Of a stretch of DNA of 64,000 bases, positions 45,373 to 55,095 are shown piece by piece (positions within the stretch are counted from its first letter, which is position 1; each line of letters opens with the position of its first letter). Origin of the DNA: Mesorhizobium sp. (GTDB lineage Bacteria; Pseudomonadota; Alphaproteobacteria; Rhizobiales; Rhizobiaceae); contig SUGL01000032.1 of assembly GCA_004963905.1 (NCBI GenBank), forward strand, positions 1-64,000. The letters are read 5' to 3'. A program made the translations under genes and the position numbers. The notes beneath the pieces are model-generated. The model made no database searches. It was not told where the DNA came from and worked only from the letters and a program-made list of their open reading frames with translations.

Positions 45373-45996
45373 ATGTCCTTCGAAAACTGGGCTGCGTTCG
45401 CCGCCGCTTCCACCATCCTTCTCGTCATCCCGGGCCCGACGATCCTGTTGGTCGTCTCCTATGCGCTGGGCCAGGGCTGGCGCACCGCGCTGCCGATGGC
45501 GGTCGGCGTCGCGCTCGGCGACTTCACCGCCATGACGCTGTCGATGCTCGGCATCGGCGCGCTGCTTGCGGCTTCGGCCACGGTGTTCACGGTGCTGAAA
45601 GTGATTGGCGCCGGCTATCTGATCTATCTCGGCATCAAACTGTTCCGCGCCGGCGGCGCGCTGAAGGCCGAGCCGCGCACCGACGCGGTGTCTGCGGCAA
45701 GGATGATGGCGCATGCCTGGCTGGTGACGGCGCTCAACCCGAAGAGCATCACCTTCTTCGTCGCCTTCCTGCCACAGTTCCTCGACCGGCATGCCGATTT
45801 CTGGACGCAGATGCTGATCTTCGAAACGACCTTCCTGGCGCTCGCCTTCACCAACGCCCTGGGCTATGCCCTGGTCGCCTCGCGGGCCCGCGCCATCGTG
45901 CGCAATCCGAAGGCGATCCGCATCTTCAACCGCACCGGCGGAACGTTGCTGGTTGGCGCCGGCATCGCTACGGTGGCGATGCGCTCCGGCAATTGA
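45373..45996 (+). CDS. LysE/RhtB-family amino-acid exporter
   Basis: The 207-residue inner-membrane protein has the family N terminus WAAFAAASTILLVIPGPTILLVVSYALGQG with the IPGP motif, six hydrophobic spans, and the ALNPKSITFFVAFLPQF block. AAGGAGTAGGG precedes the ATG at 45373. It probably exports an amino acid or homoserine-like compound. It is divergent from the L,D-transpeptidase. Confidence 0.9.
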   Translation: MSFENWAAFAAASTILLVIPGPTILLVVSYALGQGWRTALPMAVGVALGDFTAMTLSMLGIGALLAASATVFTVLKVIGAGYLIYLGIKLFRAGGALKAEPRTDAVSAARMMAHAWLVTALNPKSITFFVAFLPQFLDRHADFWTQMLIFETTFLALAFTNALGYALVASRARAIVRNPKAIRIFNRTGGTLLVGAGIATVAMRSGN

Positions 45997-46029
45997 ACCA
46001 ATGGCTGAAATGGTGAAACCACCCGGTTT

Positions 46030-48744
46030 TCACCATTTCACGCTCAGCCCCAGATTGGCTTCCAGCACGCGCCGCTTGTCGCCGCCGAGATTGGTGGTGT
46101 AATCGCCGGTGGCGAAGACGCTGACCTTGTCCGTCACCTTGGCGACCACGCCGCCGCCGAATTCGAACGAGGTGGACTTGCCCTCGGTCGAAATGTCGGT
46201 GCCTTCGAAATCGACATGGTCGGTACCGCCGAAGCCGTGCCAGAAATTGGCCTTGAGGTAGGGCTGCAGCGCCATGCCGCTCATGACCGTCTCGCCTTGC
46301 AGCCTTAAGCCGATCCTGCCGGTGACGTCATCGCCGGCGTCGAAGGCAACCGACGAGAACCGGTCTTCGGTATCGTCGAGCGAGATGTGCTGCCAGATGA
46401 GCTGCGCCTGCGGCTCCAGCGTCCAACCTTGCGCGAGCGCTATCGGATATCCGCCTTCGAGCGACGCGGTGACGCCGGTTCCCTTGACGTCGATGCCGAT
46501 ACCGCGGGACGAGCTGGCCGAGCCATCGAAGAAGGTCGCCATGAGCACACCGTCGAGATACCAGCCGCCCTTACCGATCCGCGTCCAGTAACCGCCGACG
46601 CTGGTGCCGCCGAGGTCGATGTCGCCGACGGCGAGGTTGTTCTGGCCAAGCGCCTGGCCGCGTACGTCGCCGTTCATGTTGGCATAGGCAATGAACAGGC
46701 CGGCGCGATCGATTTCACCCGAGGCGCCTTCGCGACCGAAAGCATCGAAGCCCGCCTGGAAGCCGAACAGCGTGCCGTCGAAGGACGGCGAGACCGTTCC
46801 CGACCAGCCCAGCTTGGTATCCTGGCCAAAGACGCGGCCCCAGACGGGGTTGATCTCGGGGTCCGACAGCAGGATTTGCTCGCCGCGGCGCTCGTGGAAG
46901 GTGCCGAGCGTCGCCAGCGCCAGATGATCGGCCACCGGCGGCACGGCGGAATAGACCGGCACTTCCACGCGGTAGAGGAGGATCTGCTCACCCGCCGCCG
47001 GCGTCGGCAGATTGGGCACTGCGGTCGGCACCGGCGGTGGCGGTGGCGGCGGATCGGCAGGTGGCGCCTCGGGCGGGGCCGGCGGTGCCTCGGGCTCCGG
47101 ATCGCTCGCCTGCACCGGCGGCGTCGGATCGACCGGCGGGTTGTTGATGTCGCCCTCGGTCGGCACCGGCACCGGCGGCAGCTCCGATGGCGGTGGCGGC
47201 GGCTCGGTTTCCGGCGGCACGGGCTCGAGCGCGGGCGTGGGCTCGGACGGAGCCGCTGCCGGCGATGTCGGCGTGATCAGCGCCGAGCGCAGGTACCAGT
47301 TCTCCGCGCTGCCGGCGCTGACGCCACCCTTGAAGAGGTAATATTCGAAGGCGCCGGCCGCGACCGGCGCGTCCAGCGCAAAGGCGTTGGCGCTGGATGT
47401 GGCGCCGTTGATCGCTTGCACGACCATGATGCCGTCCGCGGTGGTCTCGGCGCCGGCGCCGCCGGCATTGACCACGGCGATGCCGGTGCTGCCCGAAGCC
47501 GTGCCGCCCGACAGGACAAGCCTGTCGGAGGCGGAGCTGTCGTCACCGAGTTCGGTCTGGATGAGCAACAACCCGCCCATGCCGACATAGTTGCCGGAGA
47601 TCGTCAGGCGATCGGTGGCGCCGGTGCTGCCGTTGGTCAGATCGATGCGGCCGGCGTTGATGACCGAGGCCAATTGTCCCGCCGTGAAGGCCTGGATCGA
47701 CGCGTTGAAGCCGCCGCCATAGAGCGTGCTTGCCTGGTCGACATTGAGGGTGCCGGTGCCCGTGCCGCTGTCGCCCAGCACGAGATTGCCGTCCAAGGTC
47801 AATTGGGTGTCGTTGGTGGCGTTGATCGTTTCCCAGTTCTGGACCCTGGCGATGCCGTCCAGCTTGACGTTGTCGAAGGTGAGCGTGTCGGTACCAAGAC
47901 CGCCGTTGAGCGCATCGGCGCCTCCGATATTGGACTTGGTTAGGTTGCTGAGCCTGGCGGTGTCGTTGTCGGCGCCAAGGTCGACGCTGCCATAGATGAT
48001 GCCGCCGCCATCCCAGACGAAGCTGTCGGATCCAAAACTCATCAGCACGTCGCCGCCGACGGTGCCGCCGGTGATGGTGACGCTGTCGTCGCCGCCGCTG
48101 ACGCTGATGTTGCCGCCGATCGTGCCCCCGGAGAGGATGATGGTGTCCTTGTCGAAGCCGGTGACTTCGCCGCCGGACATGTTGAAGTAGTTCTGGTCGA
48201 GCTTCATGTTGACGCGGCCGATGCGGCCGCCGGTCATGGTGAAGGTATCGAGCCCGTCGCCCTGGTTGAGCGAGCCGATCTGGCCGCCGCTCATATTGAA
48301 ATCGTCGATACCCGCGCCCTGCTGGACATTGCCGGCGACGGTGCCGGCGCCGATGGTGAAGAAGTCGGTGCCGTCACCCTGGTCGACCGTGCCGGTGATG
48401 GTGCCGGATTGCATGTCGATACGATCTGCGCCGGCGCCGAAGGTGACGTTACCGCTGATCTGCCCGGTGCCGCCGGAAGGAAAGGTCAGCGTGTTGTTGC
48501 CGCCCGTGTCGGTGAGGCTGCCGCCCGAATCGCCGCTGTCGCAGATAAAGGCGTCGTTGCCGGCAGTAGGAGCCAGAACGCAGGCGGCGAATGCCGTGGA
48601 ATTGGGCAGCAACGCGAACGCGGTTGTTGCAAGCAGTCTAATATAGCGTTGGTTCAAACGACGCGGCTTTCGCCACGACGAAGCAGTTCCACGCCTCTTG
48701 CCTTCCGAATTACAGTTCTGAAGCCTATCCATCAGGTGCCGCAT
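46030..48744 (-). CDS. Autotransporter with repeat passenger and outer-membrane barrel
   Basis: The 904-residue protein has a long N-terminal leader (basic stretch to about residue 33, then LLATTAFALLPNSTAFA). The passenger has about nine glycine-rich repeats of near 20 residues (residues about 72-265; units such as GDGTDFFTIGAGTVAGNVQ and GAGIDDFNMSGGQIGSLNQ), expected to form a beta-helix. A Pro/Glu-rich linker follows at about 490-580, then an autotransporter beta-barrel of about 280 residues ending LGLSVKW, with the usual terminal aromatic residue. It is probably displayed on the cell surface. No protease or lipase motif is visible in the passenger, so an adhesive or structural role is possible. 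Confidence 0.9.
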   Translation of the reverse strand: MRHLMDRLQNCNSEGKRRGTASSWRKPRRLNQRYIRLLATTAFALLPNSTAFAACVLAPTAGNDAFICDSGDSGGSLTDTGGNNTLTFPSGGTGQISGNVTFGAGADRIDMQSGTITGTVDQGDGTDFFTIGAGTVAGNVQQGAGIDDFNMSGGQIGSLNQGDGLDTFTMTGGRIGRVNMKLDQNYFNMSGGEVTGFDKDTIILSGGTIGGNISVSGGDDSVTITGGTVGGDVLMSFGSDSFVWDGGGIIYGSVDLGADNDTARLSNLTKSNIGGADALNGGLGTDTLTFDNVKLDGIARVQNWETINATNDTQLTLDGNLVLGDSGTGTGTLNVDQASTLYGGGFNASIQAFTAGQLASVINAGRIDLTNGSTGATDRLTISGNYVGMGGLLLIQTELGDDSSASDRLVLSGGTASGSTGIAVVNAGGAGAETTADGIMVVQAINGATSSANAFALDAPVAAGAFEYYLFKGGVSAGSAENWYLRSALITPTSPAAAPSEPTPALEPVPPETEPPPPPSELPPVPVPTEGDINNPPVDPTPPVQASDPEPEAPPAPPEAPPADPPPPPPPVPTAVPNLPTPAAGEQILLYRVEVPVYSAVPPVADHLALATLGTFHERRGEQILLSDPEINPVWGRVFGQDTKLGWSGTVSPSFDGTLFGFQAGFDAFGREGASGEIDRAGLFIAYANMNGDVRGQALGQNNLAVGDIDLGGTSVGGYWTRIGKGGWYLDGVLMATFFDGSASSSRGIGIDVKGTGVTASLEGGYPIALAQGWTLEPQAQLIWQHISLDDTEDRFSSVAFDAGDDVTGRIGLRLQGETVMSGMALQPYLKANFWHGFGGTDHVDFEGTDISTEGKSTSFEFGGGVVAKVTDKVSVFATGDYTTNLGGDKRRVLEANLGLSVKW

Positions 48745-48958
48745 CGCGTCCTCGCAAATCGCGATTTCAAGCCCCTCGCTCGGCGCCGCAATGAAGACAC
48801 AATTCGGAAAATTTTACAAAGCCAATTCTGCGGCGCATGGTTGATAAACTGCGAAATGCCTAAGTATTCATTGGACCAGCCTGGCGTTGGCCGGCCCGCG
48901 CCGATGCTTTAGGATCGGGCTTCGAACAGACGATTTGCGATCATCGAAGGACAACTCA
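48745..48958. promoter_or_regulatory. Divergent intergenic region, autotransporter / TTC38-like gene
   Basis: This 214-bp gap has a lower-GC stretch (AATTCGGAAAATTTTACAAAG near 48810) that may contain the autotransporter promoter. GAAGGACAACTCA precedes the plus-strand ATG. I see no gene and no clear dyad. Confidence 0.35.
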
Positions 48959-50284
48959 ATGGCGCTGAAGGACGCATTCGGCCTGGCTTATTCAGGCGCG
49001 ACCGAAGCCGGGTTTTCGTCCTACGCCAGAGCCGTCCGCGAGCTGCAATGCTTCATCGGCGATCCGGTCGGCTCGATCGACCGCGCCATCGCCGACGATC
49101 CCGGTTTCGTGATGGCGCATGTGTTCAAGGGCTACCTGTTCGGGCTGGCCACCGAGCGGGAGGCCATGGCGGTCGCGCGATCCTGCCATGCGGCGGCGCT
49201 GCCGCTTGCCGGCACCACGCGCGAGCAGGCGCATGTCGCGGCGCTTGGCCATCTCGCGGCGGGCCGCTGGCACGACGCCGCCCTCGTCCTGGAGGATATT
49301 GCGATCGACAATCCGCTCGACGCGGTGGCGCTGCAGGTGGGACACCAGATCGACTTCTTCACCGGCAATGCGCGCATGCTGCGCGACCGCATCGGCCGGG
49401 CGCTGCCGGCATGGCAGAAGGGCATGCCGGGCCATCATGCCATCCTCGGCATGCAGGCCTTCGGACTGGAGGAAATGGGCGACTATGCTCGCGCCGAAAG
49501 TTTTGGTCGGCAGGCGATCGAGATCGAGCCGCGCGACGGCTGGGCGCAGCACGCGGTCGCGCATGTCATGGAAATGCAAAGCCGGCAACAGGACGGCATC
49601 GCCTGGATGCGCGCCAATCCCGATGCGTGGTCGAAGGACAGCTTTCTGAAAATCCACAATTGGTGGCATCTGGCGCTGTTCCACTACGATCTCGGCGAGA
49701 CCGACGAGGTGCTGAGCCTCTATGACGGGCCGATCTATGGCGACCGCTCGACGCTGGCGCTCAACATGGTCGACGCCTCGGCGATCCTGTGGCGTCTGCA
49801 TCTTGGTGGCGTCGACGTCGGCGACCGCTGGGCGGCACTTGCAGAAAACTGGGCGCCGATGGCCGCCGCCGGCAATTATGCCTTCAACGACGCGCATGCG
49901 ATGATGGCCTTTGTCGGGGCCGGATTGGACGCGCCGGCGCAAACCTTGCTGGGAGCGCAGCGTGAGGCGATGCGCGGAAATGACGACAACGCCGCCTTCA
50001 CGCGCGACGTCGGTCACCCGCTGGCGCTTGCCATCAAGGCGTTCGGCGAGGGCAACTATGGCGAAGCCGCGCGCCTTATCCGGCCGATCCGGTCGATTGC
50101 CCACCGCTTCGGCGGCAGTCACGCGCAGCGCGACGTGATCGACCTGACGCTGATCGAGGCGTCTCTACGTGCCGGCGATGGCGGGCTGGCCCGGGCGCTC
50201 GCCGCCGAGCGCCGGCTGGCGCGGCCGGACAGCCCGCTGTCGGCGCTGTTCTCGCGACGCGCGGCCGATTTGTCAGAGAATTGA
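48959..50284 (+). CDS. TTC38-like tetratricopeptide repeat protein
   Basis: The 441-residue protein matches bacterial homologues of tetratricopeptide repeat protein 38. It is almost all helical, with TPR-like pairs such as HHAILGMQAFGLEEMGDYARAESFGRQAIEIEPRDGWAQHAVAHV and the characteristic KIHNWWHLALFHYDLGETDEVLSLYD block near residue 240. There is no signal peptide. The start at 48959 has GAAGGA upstream. It precedes xylB by 82 bp on the same strand and may be co-transcribed. The role is unknown. Confidence 0.85.
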   Translation: MALKDAFGLAYSGATEAGFSSYARAVRELQCFIGDPVGSIDRAIADDPGFVMAHVFKGYLFGLATEREAMAVARSCHAAALPLAGTTREQAHVAALGHLAAGRWHDAALVLEDIAIDNPLDAVALQVGHQIDFFTGNARMLRDRIGRALPAWQKGMPGHHAILGMQAFGLEEMGDYARAESFGRQAIEIEPRDGWAQHAVAHVMEMQSRQQDGIAWMRANPDAWSKDSFLKIHNWWHLALFHYDLGETDEVLSLYDGPIYGDRSTLALNMVDASAILWRLHLGGVDVGDRWAALAENWAPMAAAGNYAFNDAHAMMAFVGAGLDAPAQTLLGAQREAMRGNDDNAAFTRDVGHPLALAIKAFGEGNYGEAARLIRPIRSIAHRFGGSHAQRDVIDLTLIEASLRAGDGGLARALAAERRLARPDSPLSALFSRRAADLSEN

Positions 50285-50366
50285 CCCGAGGCGGATCTTG
50301 GCATAAGAACTGGCCAAGCCAGATTTTTTCGAGATCCGAAAAAATTAATGGCAGTGGGAGGAAATC

Positions 50367-51821
50367 ATGTATCTCGGCCTCGACCTGGGCACCTCGGGCG
50401 TCAAGGCGCTGCTGATCGATGATCGCCAGAAGGTCATCGGTTCCGGCCATGGCTCGCTGGACGTCTCGCGGCCGCATTCCGGCTGGTCGGAGCAGGAGCC
50501 GGCGCACTGGATCGAGGCCTGCGAGGCGGCGATTGCCGAACTCAAGGCTTCCCATCCGAAGGAGCTTGCGGCGGTCAAGGGCATCGGCCTCTCAGGCCAG
50601 ATGCATGGCGCCACATTGCTCGACGCCTCGGACAAGGTGCTGCGCCCCTGCATCCTGTGGAACGACACGCGCAGCCATGTCGAGGCGGCGGCGCTCGACG
50701 CCGATCCGCGCTTTCGCAAGCTCACCGGCAATATCGTCTTCCCGGGCTTCACGGCGCCGAAACTCGCCTGGGTGAAGAACAACGAACCGGCAATCTTCGC
50801 CAGGGTTGCCAAGGTGCTGCTGCCCAAGGATTTCTTGAGGCTCTGGCTGACCGGCGAGCACATTTCGGAGATGTCGGATTCGGCCGGCACGTCCTGGCTC
50901 GATGTCGGCAAGCGCCGCTGGTCGTCCGAACTGCTGGCGGCGACGTCGCTCGACGAGAAACACATGCCGTCGCTGGTCGAAGGCACCGCGAAGGCCGGCG
51001 CCCTGCGCGGCGAGCTCGCCGCGAAATGGGGCATTGCTTCGGGCATTCCGGTTGCAGGCGGCGCCGGCGACAATGCGGCTTCGGCCTGCGGCATGGGCAC
51101 GGTCGGCGCCGGCCACGCCTTCGTCTCGCTCGGCACGTCGGGCGTGCTGTTCGCCGCCAACGCCTCCTACCTGCCCAATCCGGAAAGCGCTGTGCACACA
51201 TTCTGCCATGCGCTGCCCAATACCTGGCACCAGATGGGTGTCATCCTGTCGGCCACCGATTCGCTCAACTGGCTGTCGGAGATAACCGGCAAAAGCGCCG
51301 GCGACCTGACCGGCGAGCTCGGCGAGACGCTCAAGGCGCCGACGGGCGTTTCCTTCCTGCCCTATCTCTCCGGCGAGCGGACGCCGCACAATGATTCCGT
51401 TATCCGTGGCTCGTTTACCGGCCTCGCGCACGAATCAGGCCGGGCCGTGCTGACGCAGGCCGTGCTCGAAGGCGTGGCGTTCGCCTTCCGCGACAGTCTC
51501 GAAGCGCTCAAGACGGCCGGCACGACGCTTACACGAGTGACGGCGATCGGCGGCGGCTCGCGCTCGCGCTACTGGCTGAAGGCGATCGCTACCGCGTTGC
51601 AGCTGCCGGTCGACATTCCGGCCGACGGCGATTTCGGCGCCGCTTTCGGCGCGGCGCGGCTCGGCCTGATTGCCGCGACCGGCGCCGATCCGCTTGCCGT
51701 CTGCACGGCGCCAAGGACGGATGCGACTATCGAGCCTGATGTCGGGCTTGGTGGGGCTTATGCCGATGCCTATCAGCGCTACCGGGCGCTGTATCCGGCG
51801 ATCAGGGCGGTAACGGCGTGA
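50367..51821 (+). CDS. xylB: Xylulokinase
   Basis: The 484-residue FGGY kinase phosphorylates D-xylulose. Motifs are YLGLDLGTSGVKALLID at the N terminus, GLSGQMHGATLLD near residue 75, WNDTRSHVEA, the GGAGDNAASACGMG loop near 230, and IGGGSRSRYWLKAIA near 390. GGGAGG lies 6 bp before the ATG. Together with xylA 700 bp downstream it feeds xylose into the pentose phosphate pathway. Confidence 0.95.
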   Translation: MYLGLDLGTSGVKALLIDDRQKVIGSGHGSLDVSRPHSGWSEQEPAHWIEACEAAIAELKASHPKELAAVKGIGLSGQMHGATLLDASDKVLRPCILWNDTRSHVEAAALDADPRFRKLTGNIVFPGFTAPKLAWVKNNEPAIFARVAKVLLPKDFLRLWLTGEHISEMSDSAGTSWLDVGKRRWSSELLAATSLDEKHMPSLVEGTAKAGALRGELAAKWGIASGIPVAGGAGDNAASACGMGTVGAGHAFVSLGTSGVLFAANASYLPNPESAVHTFCHALPNTWHQMGVILSATDSLNWLSEITGKSAGDLTGELGETLKAPTGVSFLPYLSGERTPHNDSVIRGSFTGLAHESGRAVLTQAVLEGVAFAFRDSLEALKTAGTTLTRVTAIGGGSRSRYWLKAIATALQLPVDIPADGDFGAAFGAARLGLIAATGADPLAVCTAPRTDATIEPDVGLGGAYADAYQRYRALYPAIRAVTA

Positions 51822-51857
51822 GCGGGCGCGAGGCGCCCTCTAGCCGCATGAGTGGGC

Positions 51858-52027
51858 GCGAGGCACCCCCCTCTGCCCTGCCGGGCATCTCCCCCTCAAG
51901 GGGGGAGATTGGCAGCTCGGGCGCCTCGCTCACTGATGCAGCGTTGGAGATTGGCGAAAGCCTTCGCGACAGCCAATCTTCCCCTCTCAGGGGGAGATGG
52001 CCGGCAGGCCAGAGGGGGATGCCTCGC
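51858..52027. repeat. Bipartite palindromic element, family B, after xylB
   Basis: Outer arms GCGAGGCACCCCCCTCTG and CAGAGGGGGATGCCTCGC enclose two hairpins, CTCCCCCTCAAGGGGGGAG (51889-51907) and CTTCCCCTCTCAGGGGGAG (about 51978-51996). An inner dyad AGATTGGC/GCCAATCT lies around GAAAGCCTTCGC. The layout matches 62986-63152 closely. Confidence 0.87.
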
Positions 52028-52048
52028 ACCTCCCCTCCCCAGTTACCC

Positions 52049-52411
52049 TCACTGCGCCGGGACCTTGTCGAGGAAGCCGGTGACGCTCTTCAGGCGACCG
52101 TTCTCGATGACGCCGATATCGGTGCCTTCGATGACGGACTCTGCGCCCTCGGGTCCGAGGTTCCACGAGAAGCGGATGCGGTCGGCGAAACCGTCGGGCT
52201 CGCCCTTCAGCGAGAACCGGAAGCCGGCAAAGCGCTGCTGGACGCCGTCGATCAGCGCGGCGATGCCTTCCTGGCCATCGCCCTGCATGACCGGGTCGCG
52301 ATAGCTGACGTCGCTGGTGAAGGCGGCCTCCAGCAAGGCCTTGCGGCGCGTCGCGTCGCTCTCGTTCCAGGCGGTGATGTAGTTGCGGGCGATCGTGTTG
52401 AGGTCGGTCAT
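52049..52411 (-). CDS. Nuclear transport factor 2 (SnoaL-like) family protein
   Basis: The 120-residue protein has the NTF2-like fold pattern: RNYITAWNESDATRRKALLEAAFTSDVSYRDPVM at the N terminus, GFRFSLKGEPDGFADRIRFSWNLGPEG in the middle, and a final GRLKSVTGFLDKVPAQ strand. I chose the ATG at 52411 because GAAGG lies 9 bp upstream; the ATG at 52420 is too close to that site. It is divergent from xylA. Members can be isomerases, hydrolases or ligand-binding proteins; nothing here decides between them. Confidence 0.8.
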   Translation of the reverse strand: MTDLNTIARNYITAWNESDATRRKALLEAAFTSDVSYRDPVMQGDGQEGIAALIDGVQQRFAGFRFSLKGEPDGFADRIRFSWNLGPEGAESVIEGTDIGVIENGRLKSVTGFLDKVPAQ

Positions 52412-52523
52412 TGTCTTCATCCTTCGTTGGATCGTTTCGACATGACCCTTTTCGCGCCAGGACCGAGCGAAACCAATTACGCCTGAGGTAATCGGGCAAA
52501 AGCATTCGGAGAGGAAGGAAACC

Positions 52524-53849
52524 ATGAGCAGCGGATTTTTCGGCGACATCAAGAAGATCAAGTATGAGGGGCCGGATTCGACCAATCCGCTGGCCTATCG
52601 GTACTACAACCCCGACGAAGTGGTGGCCGGGAAGCGGCTGGAGGACCATCTGCGCTTCGCCGTCGCCTATTGGCATTCCTTCGCCTGGCAGGGCGGCGAC
52701 CCCTTCGGCGGCCAGACCTTCGATCGCCCCTGGTTCGCGAAGCCCGGCGGCATCGACACGATGGAGCTGGCGAAGCTGAAGGCCGATGTCGCCTTCGAGA
52801 TGTTCTCGCTGCTCGGCGCGCCCTATTTCTGCTTCCACGACGCCGACGTGCGCCCGGAAGGCAAGGATTTCTCCGAGAGCGCGGCACGCCTCGACGAGAT
52901 CGCCGACTACTTCGCCGACAAGATGAAGCAGACCGGCGTCAAGCTGCTCTGGGGCACGGCGAACCTCTTCTCGCACCGCCGCTTCATGTCAGGTGCGGCA
53001 ACCAATCCCGACCCGGACGTGTTCGCCTATGCGGCGGCGACGGTGAAGAAGTGCATCGACGTCACCAAGAAGCTGAAGGGCGAGAACTACGTGCTGTGGG
53101 GCGGGCGCGAAGGCTATGAGACGCTGCTCAACACCGACCTCGCCCGCGAGCAGGAGCAGGCCGGCCGCTTCCTCAACCTCGTCGTCGACTACAAGCACAA
53201 GATCGGCTTCAAGGGCACCATCCTGATCGAACCGAAGCCGCAAGAGCCGACCAAGCATCAGTACGACTACGATGTCGCGACCGTTTACGGTTTCCTCAAG
53301 CGCTTCGGGCTGGAGAAGGAGGTCAAGCTCAACATCGAGCAGGGCCACGCCATCCTTGCCGGCCATTCCTTCGAGCACGAGCTGGCTTTGGCCAACGCGT
53401 TGGGCGTATTCGGCTCCATCGACATGAACCGCAACGACTACCAGTCGGGCTGGGACACCGACCAGTTCCCCAACAACGTGCCGGAAATGGCTTTGGCCTA
53501 TTACCAGATCCTGCAGGGCGGCGGCTTCAAGACCGGCGGCACCAATTTCGACGCCAAGCTCAGGCGCCAGTCGCTCGACCCGGAGGATCTCCTGATCGGC
53601 CATATCGGCGGCATGGATTCTTGCGCGCGCGGCCTCAAGGCGGCAGCCAGGATGATCGAGGACAAAGCGTTGTCTGGTCCGCTGAACGAACGCTATGCCG
53701 GCTGGAACACCGCCGAGGGCAAGGCGATGCTTGCCGGCAAGCGCACGCTGGAAGAGATCGCCGAGCGCGTGGTGAAAAAGAAGATCGAGCCGCAGCCGCG
53801 CTCCGGCCGGCAGGAACTGCTGGAAAATATCGTCAATCGCTACGTGTGA
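52524..53849 (+). CDS. xylA: Xylose isomerase
   Basis: The 441-residue enzyme converts D-xylose to D-xylulose. Typical blocks are the Trp-rich FAVAYWHSFAWQGGDPFGGQTF near residue 55, the catalytic FCFHDADVRPEG near 105, VLWGGREGYETLLNTD near 190, IEPKPQEPTKHQYDYD near 235 with the bridging Glu, and GSIDMNRND near 300. Length fits class II. GAGAGGAAGGA precedes the ATG. Confidence 0.96.
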   Translation: MSSGFFGDIKKIKYEGPDSTNPLAYRYYNPDEVVAGKRLEDHLRFAVAYWHSFAWQGGDPFGGQTFDRPWFAKPGGIDTMELAKLKADVAFEMFSLLGAPYFCFHDADVRPEGKDFSESAARLDEIADYFADKMKQTGVKLLWGTANLFSHRRFMSGAATNPDPDVFAYAAATVKKCIDVTKKLKGENYVLWGGREGYETLLNTDLAREQEQAGRFLNLVVDYKHKIGFKGTILIEPKPQEPTKHQYDYDVATVYGFLKRFGLEKEVKLNIEQGHAILAGHSFEHELALANALGVFGSIDMNRNDYQSGWDTDQFPNNVPEMALAYYQILQGGGFKTGGTNFDAKLRRQSLDPEDLLIGHIGGMDSCARGLKAAARMIEDKALSGPLNERYAGWNTAEGKAMLAGKRTLEEIAERVVKKKIEPQPRSGRQELLENIVNRYV

Positions 53850-54039
53850 GGGCACTCGCCTCTTCACGGCCGGTCGTTCAAGCGGCTCTAAGATAAAACA
53901 GCTTTTCGCGGGGCTGAAACCGGTGACAAGGTTTTGCCCCGCAGCGCCCCTCAATCGCCTCGCTCTTGCCTTCAAACAGCCGTCACGGACTTCCTATATT
54001 GTGGGCACGTGGCGGGAAGGAAAGAAGGAGGCGAAACGT

Positions 54040-54243
54040 ATGCAGCACGAACGCGAAATCGACGCCCTGCTCTCTCCCAGCGAGGCTGGCTCGATCATCG
54101 ATCGGCTGATGGCGCTGCCGCATTCGAAGGACGGCGCCCGCACGACAAACGAATGGGATCGCGCGGTCGCCGCGCGGCTCGAAACTGCGCTGGCCAAGAG
54201 CATGCGCTCGCGCATTGTCCGCGAAGGCCGCGACGCGGCCTGA
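54040..54243 (+). CDS. Small conserved-looking hypothetical protein
   Basis: The 67-residue product starts at an ATG with AAGGAGGCGAAACGT directly upstream, a strong ribosome-binding site, which argues for a real gene. It is helical and charged (LLSPSEAGSIIDRLMALPHS, then AVAARLETALAKSMRSRIVRE) and has no signal peptide or cysteine. I do not recognise a family. It stands alone between xylA and the HAD gene, 190 bp after xylA. Confidence 0.6.
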   Translation: MQHEREIDALLSPSEAGSIIDRLMALPHSKDGARTTNEWDRAVAARLETALAKSMRSRIVREGRDAA

Positions 54244-54321
54244 TTCTTCCGTGACTGATTCTTCAGTGGCCTGATTCTTCCGCAGTTTGACGAACGGAGA
54301 CGGTTTCTCCATCCTGCACCG

Positions 54322-55095
54322 ATGATACGCGCGGTGCTGCTCGACCTTCTGGGTGTCGTCTATGATGGCGACACCCCGATAAAAGGCGCTGTCGCGGCCA
54401 TCGGGCGTCTGCGCGACGCTGGCTTGCCGCTCCGCTTCGTCAGCAACACGACACGCTCGCCCCGCAGCGCGATCATCGCGCAGCTCACGGCCATGGGCAT
54501 CGAGGTAGCCGACGAAGAATTGCTGACGCCGGCGCGCGCAGCGGTCGAATGGCTGCGCAAGCATGACCGCCAGCCGCATCTGCTCGTCCATCCCGACCTC
54601 GAGGTCGAGTTTTCCGGGCTGGAAGGCGGGACCGGACGCGCTGTCGTCATCGGCGATGCCGGCGAGGCCTTCGACCATGCCAGCCTCAACCGGGCTTTCC
54701 GCGAGCTGGTCGCCGGCGCCGATTTTCTGGCGCTTGCCATCAACCGCACCTTCAAGGATGCCGACGGCCAGCTCAGCCTCGATACCGGCGCCTTCGTCGC
54801 GGCGCTGGAATTCGCCAGCGGGCGAAGCCCTGTCGTTCTCGGCAAGCCGTCGCCGGATTTCTTCCACTCGGCGCTTGCCGGATTGAATTGCCCGCCGGCC
54901 GACGCGGTGATGGTCGGCGACGACGCCGAAAGCGATGTCGCCGGCGCGCTCAGCGCCGGGCTCGGCGCGGCGCTGCTTGTGCGGACGGGCAAGCACCGTC
55001 CGGGCGATGAAACACGCTTCGATCCGGCGCCGACCGCAGTTGTTGACGACGTCACCGCCGCAACCGACTGGATCCTCAGCCGCGCCGCAGCCTGA
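54322..55095 (+). CDS. HAD-superfamily phosphatase (LHPP / TIGR01458-like, subfamily IIA)
   Basis: The 257-residue protein has HAD motif I in the form LLDLLGVVYDGD near residue 7, where the usual DxDGT/V is DLLGV. Motif II is SNTTRSPRSA, the conserved lysine is in LGKPSPDFFHSAL near 175, and motif IV is VMVGDDAESDVAGAL near 200. The replacement of the second Asp of motif I by Leu could lower phosphatase activity. Its 3' end overlaps the convergent regulator gene by 20 bp. Confidence 0.83.
   Translation: MIRAVLLDLLGVVYDGDTPIKGAVAAIGRLRDAGLPLRFVSNTTRSPRSAIIAQLTAMGIEVADEELLTPARAAVEWLRKHDRQPHLLVHPDLEVEFSGLEGGTGRAVVIGDAGEAFDHASLNRAFRELVAGADFLALAINRTFKDADGQLSLDTGAFVAALEFASGRSPVVLGKPSPDFFHSALAGLNCPPADAVMVGDDAESDVAGALSAGLGAALLVRTGKHRPGDETRFDPAPTAVVDDVTAATDWILSRAAA

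Noticed and set aside
51840..52030. Possible insertion sequence remnant after xylB
   Set aside because: The DNA is a palindromic element without any transposase sequence or target duplication I can see. It was recorded as a repeat instead.
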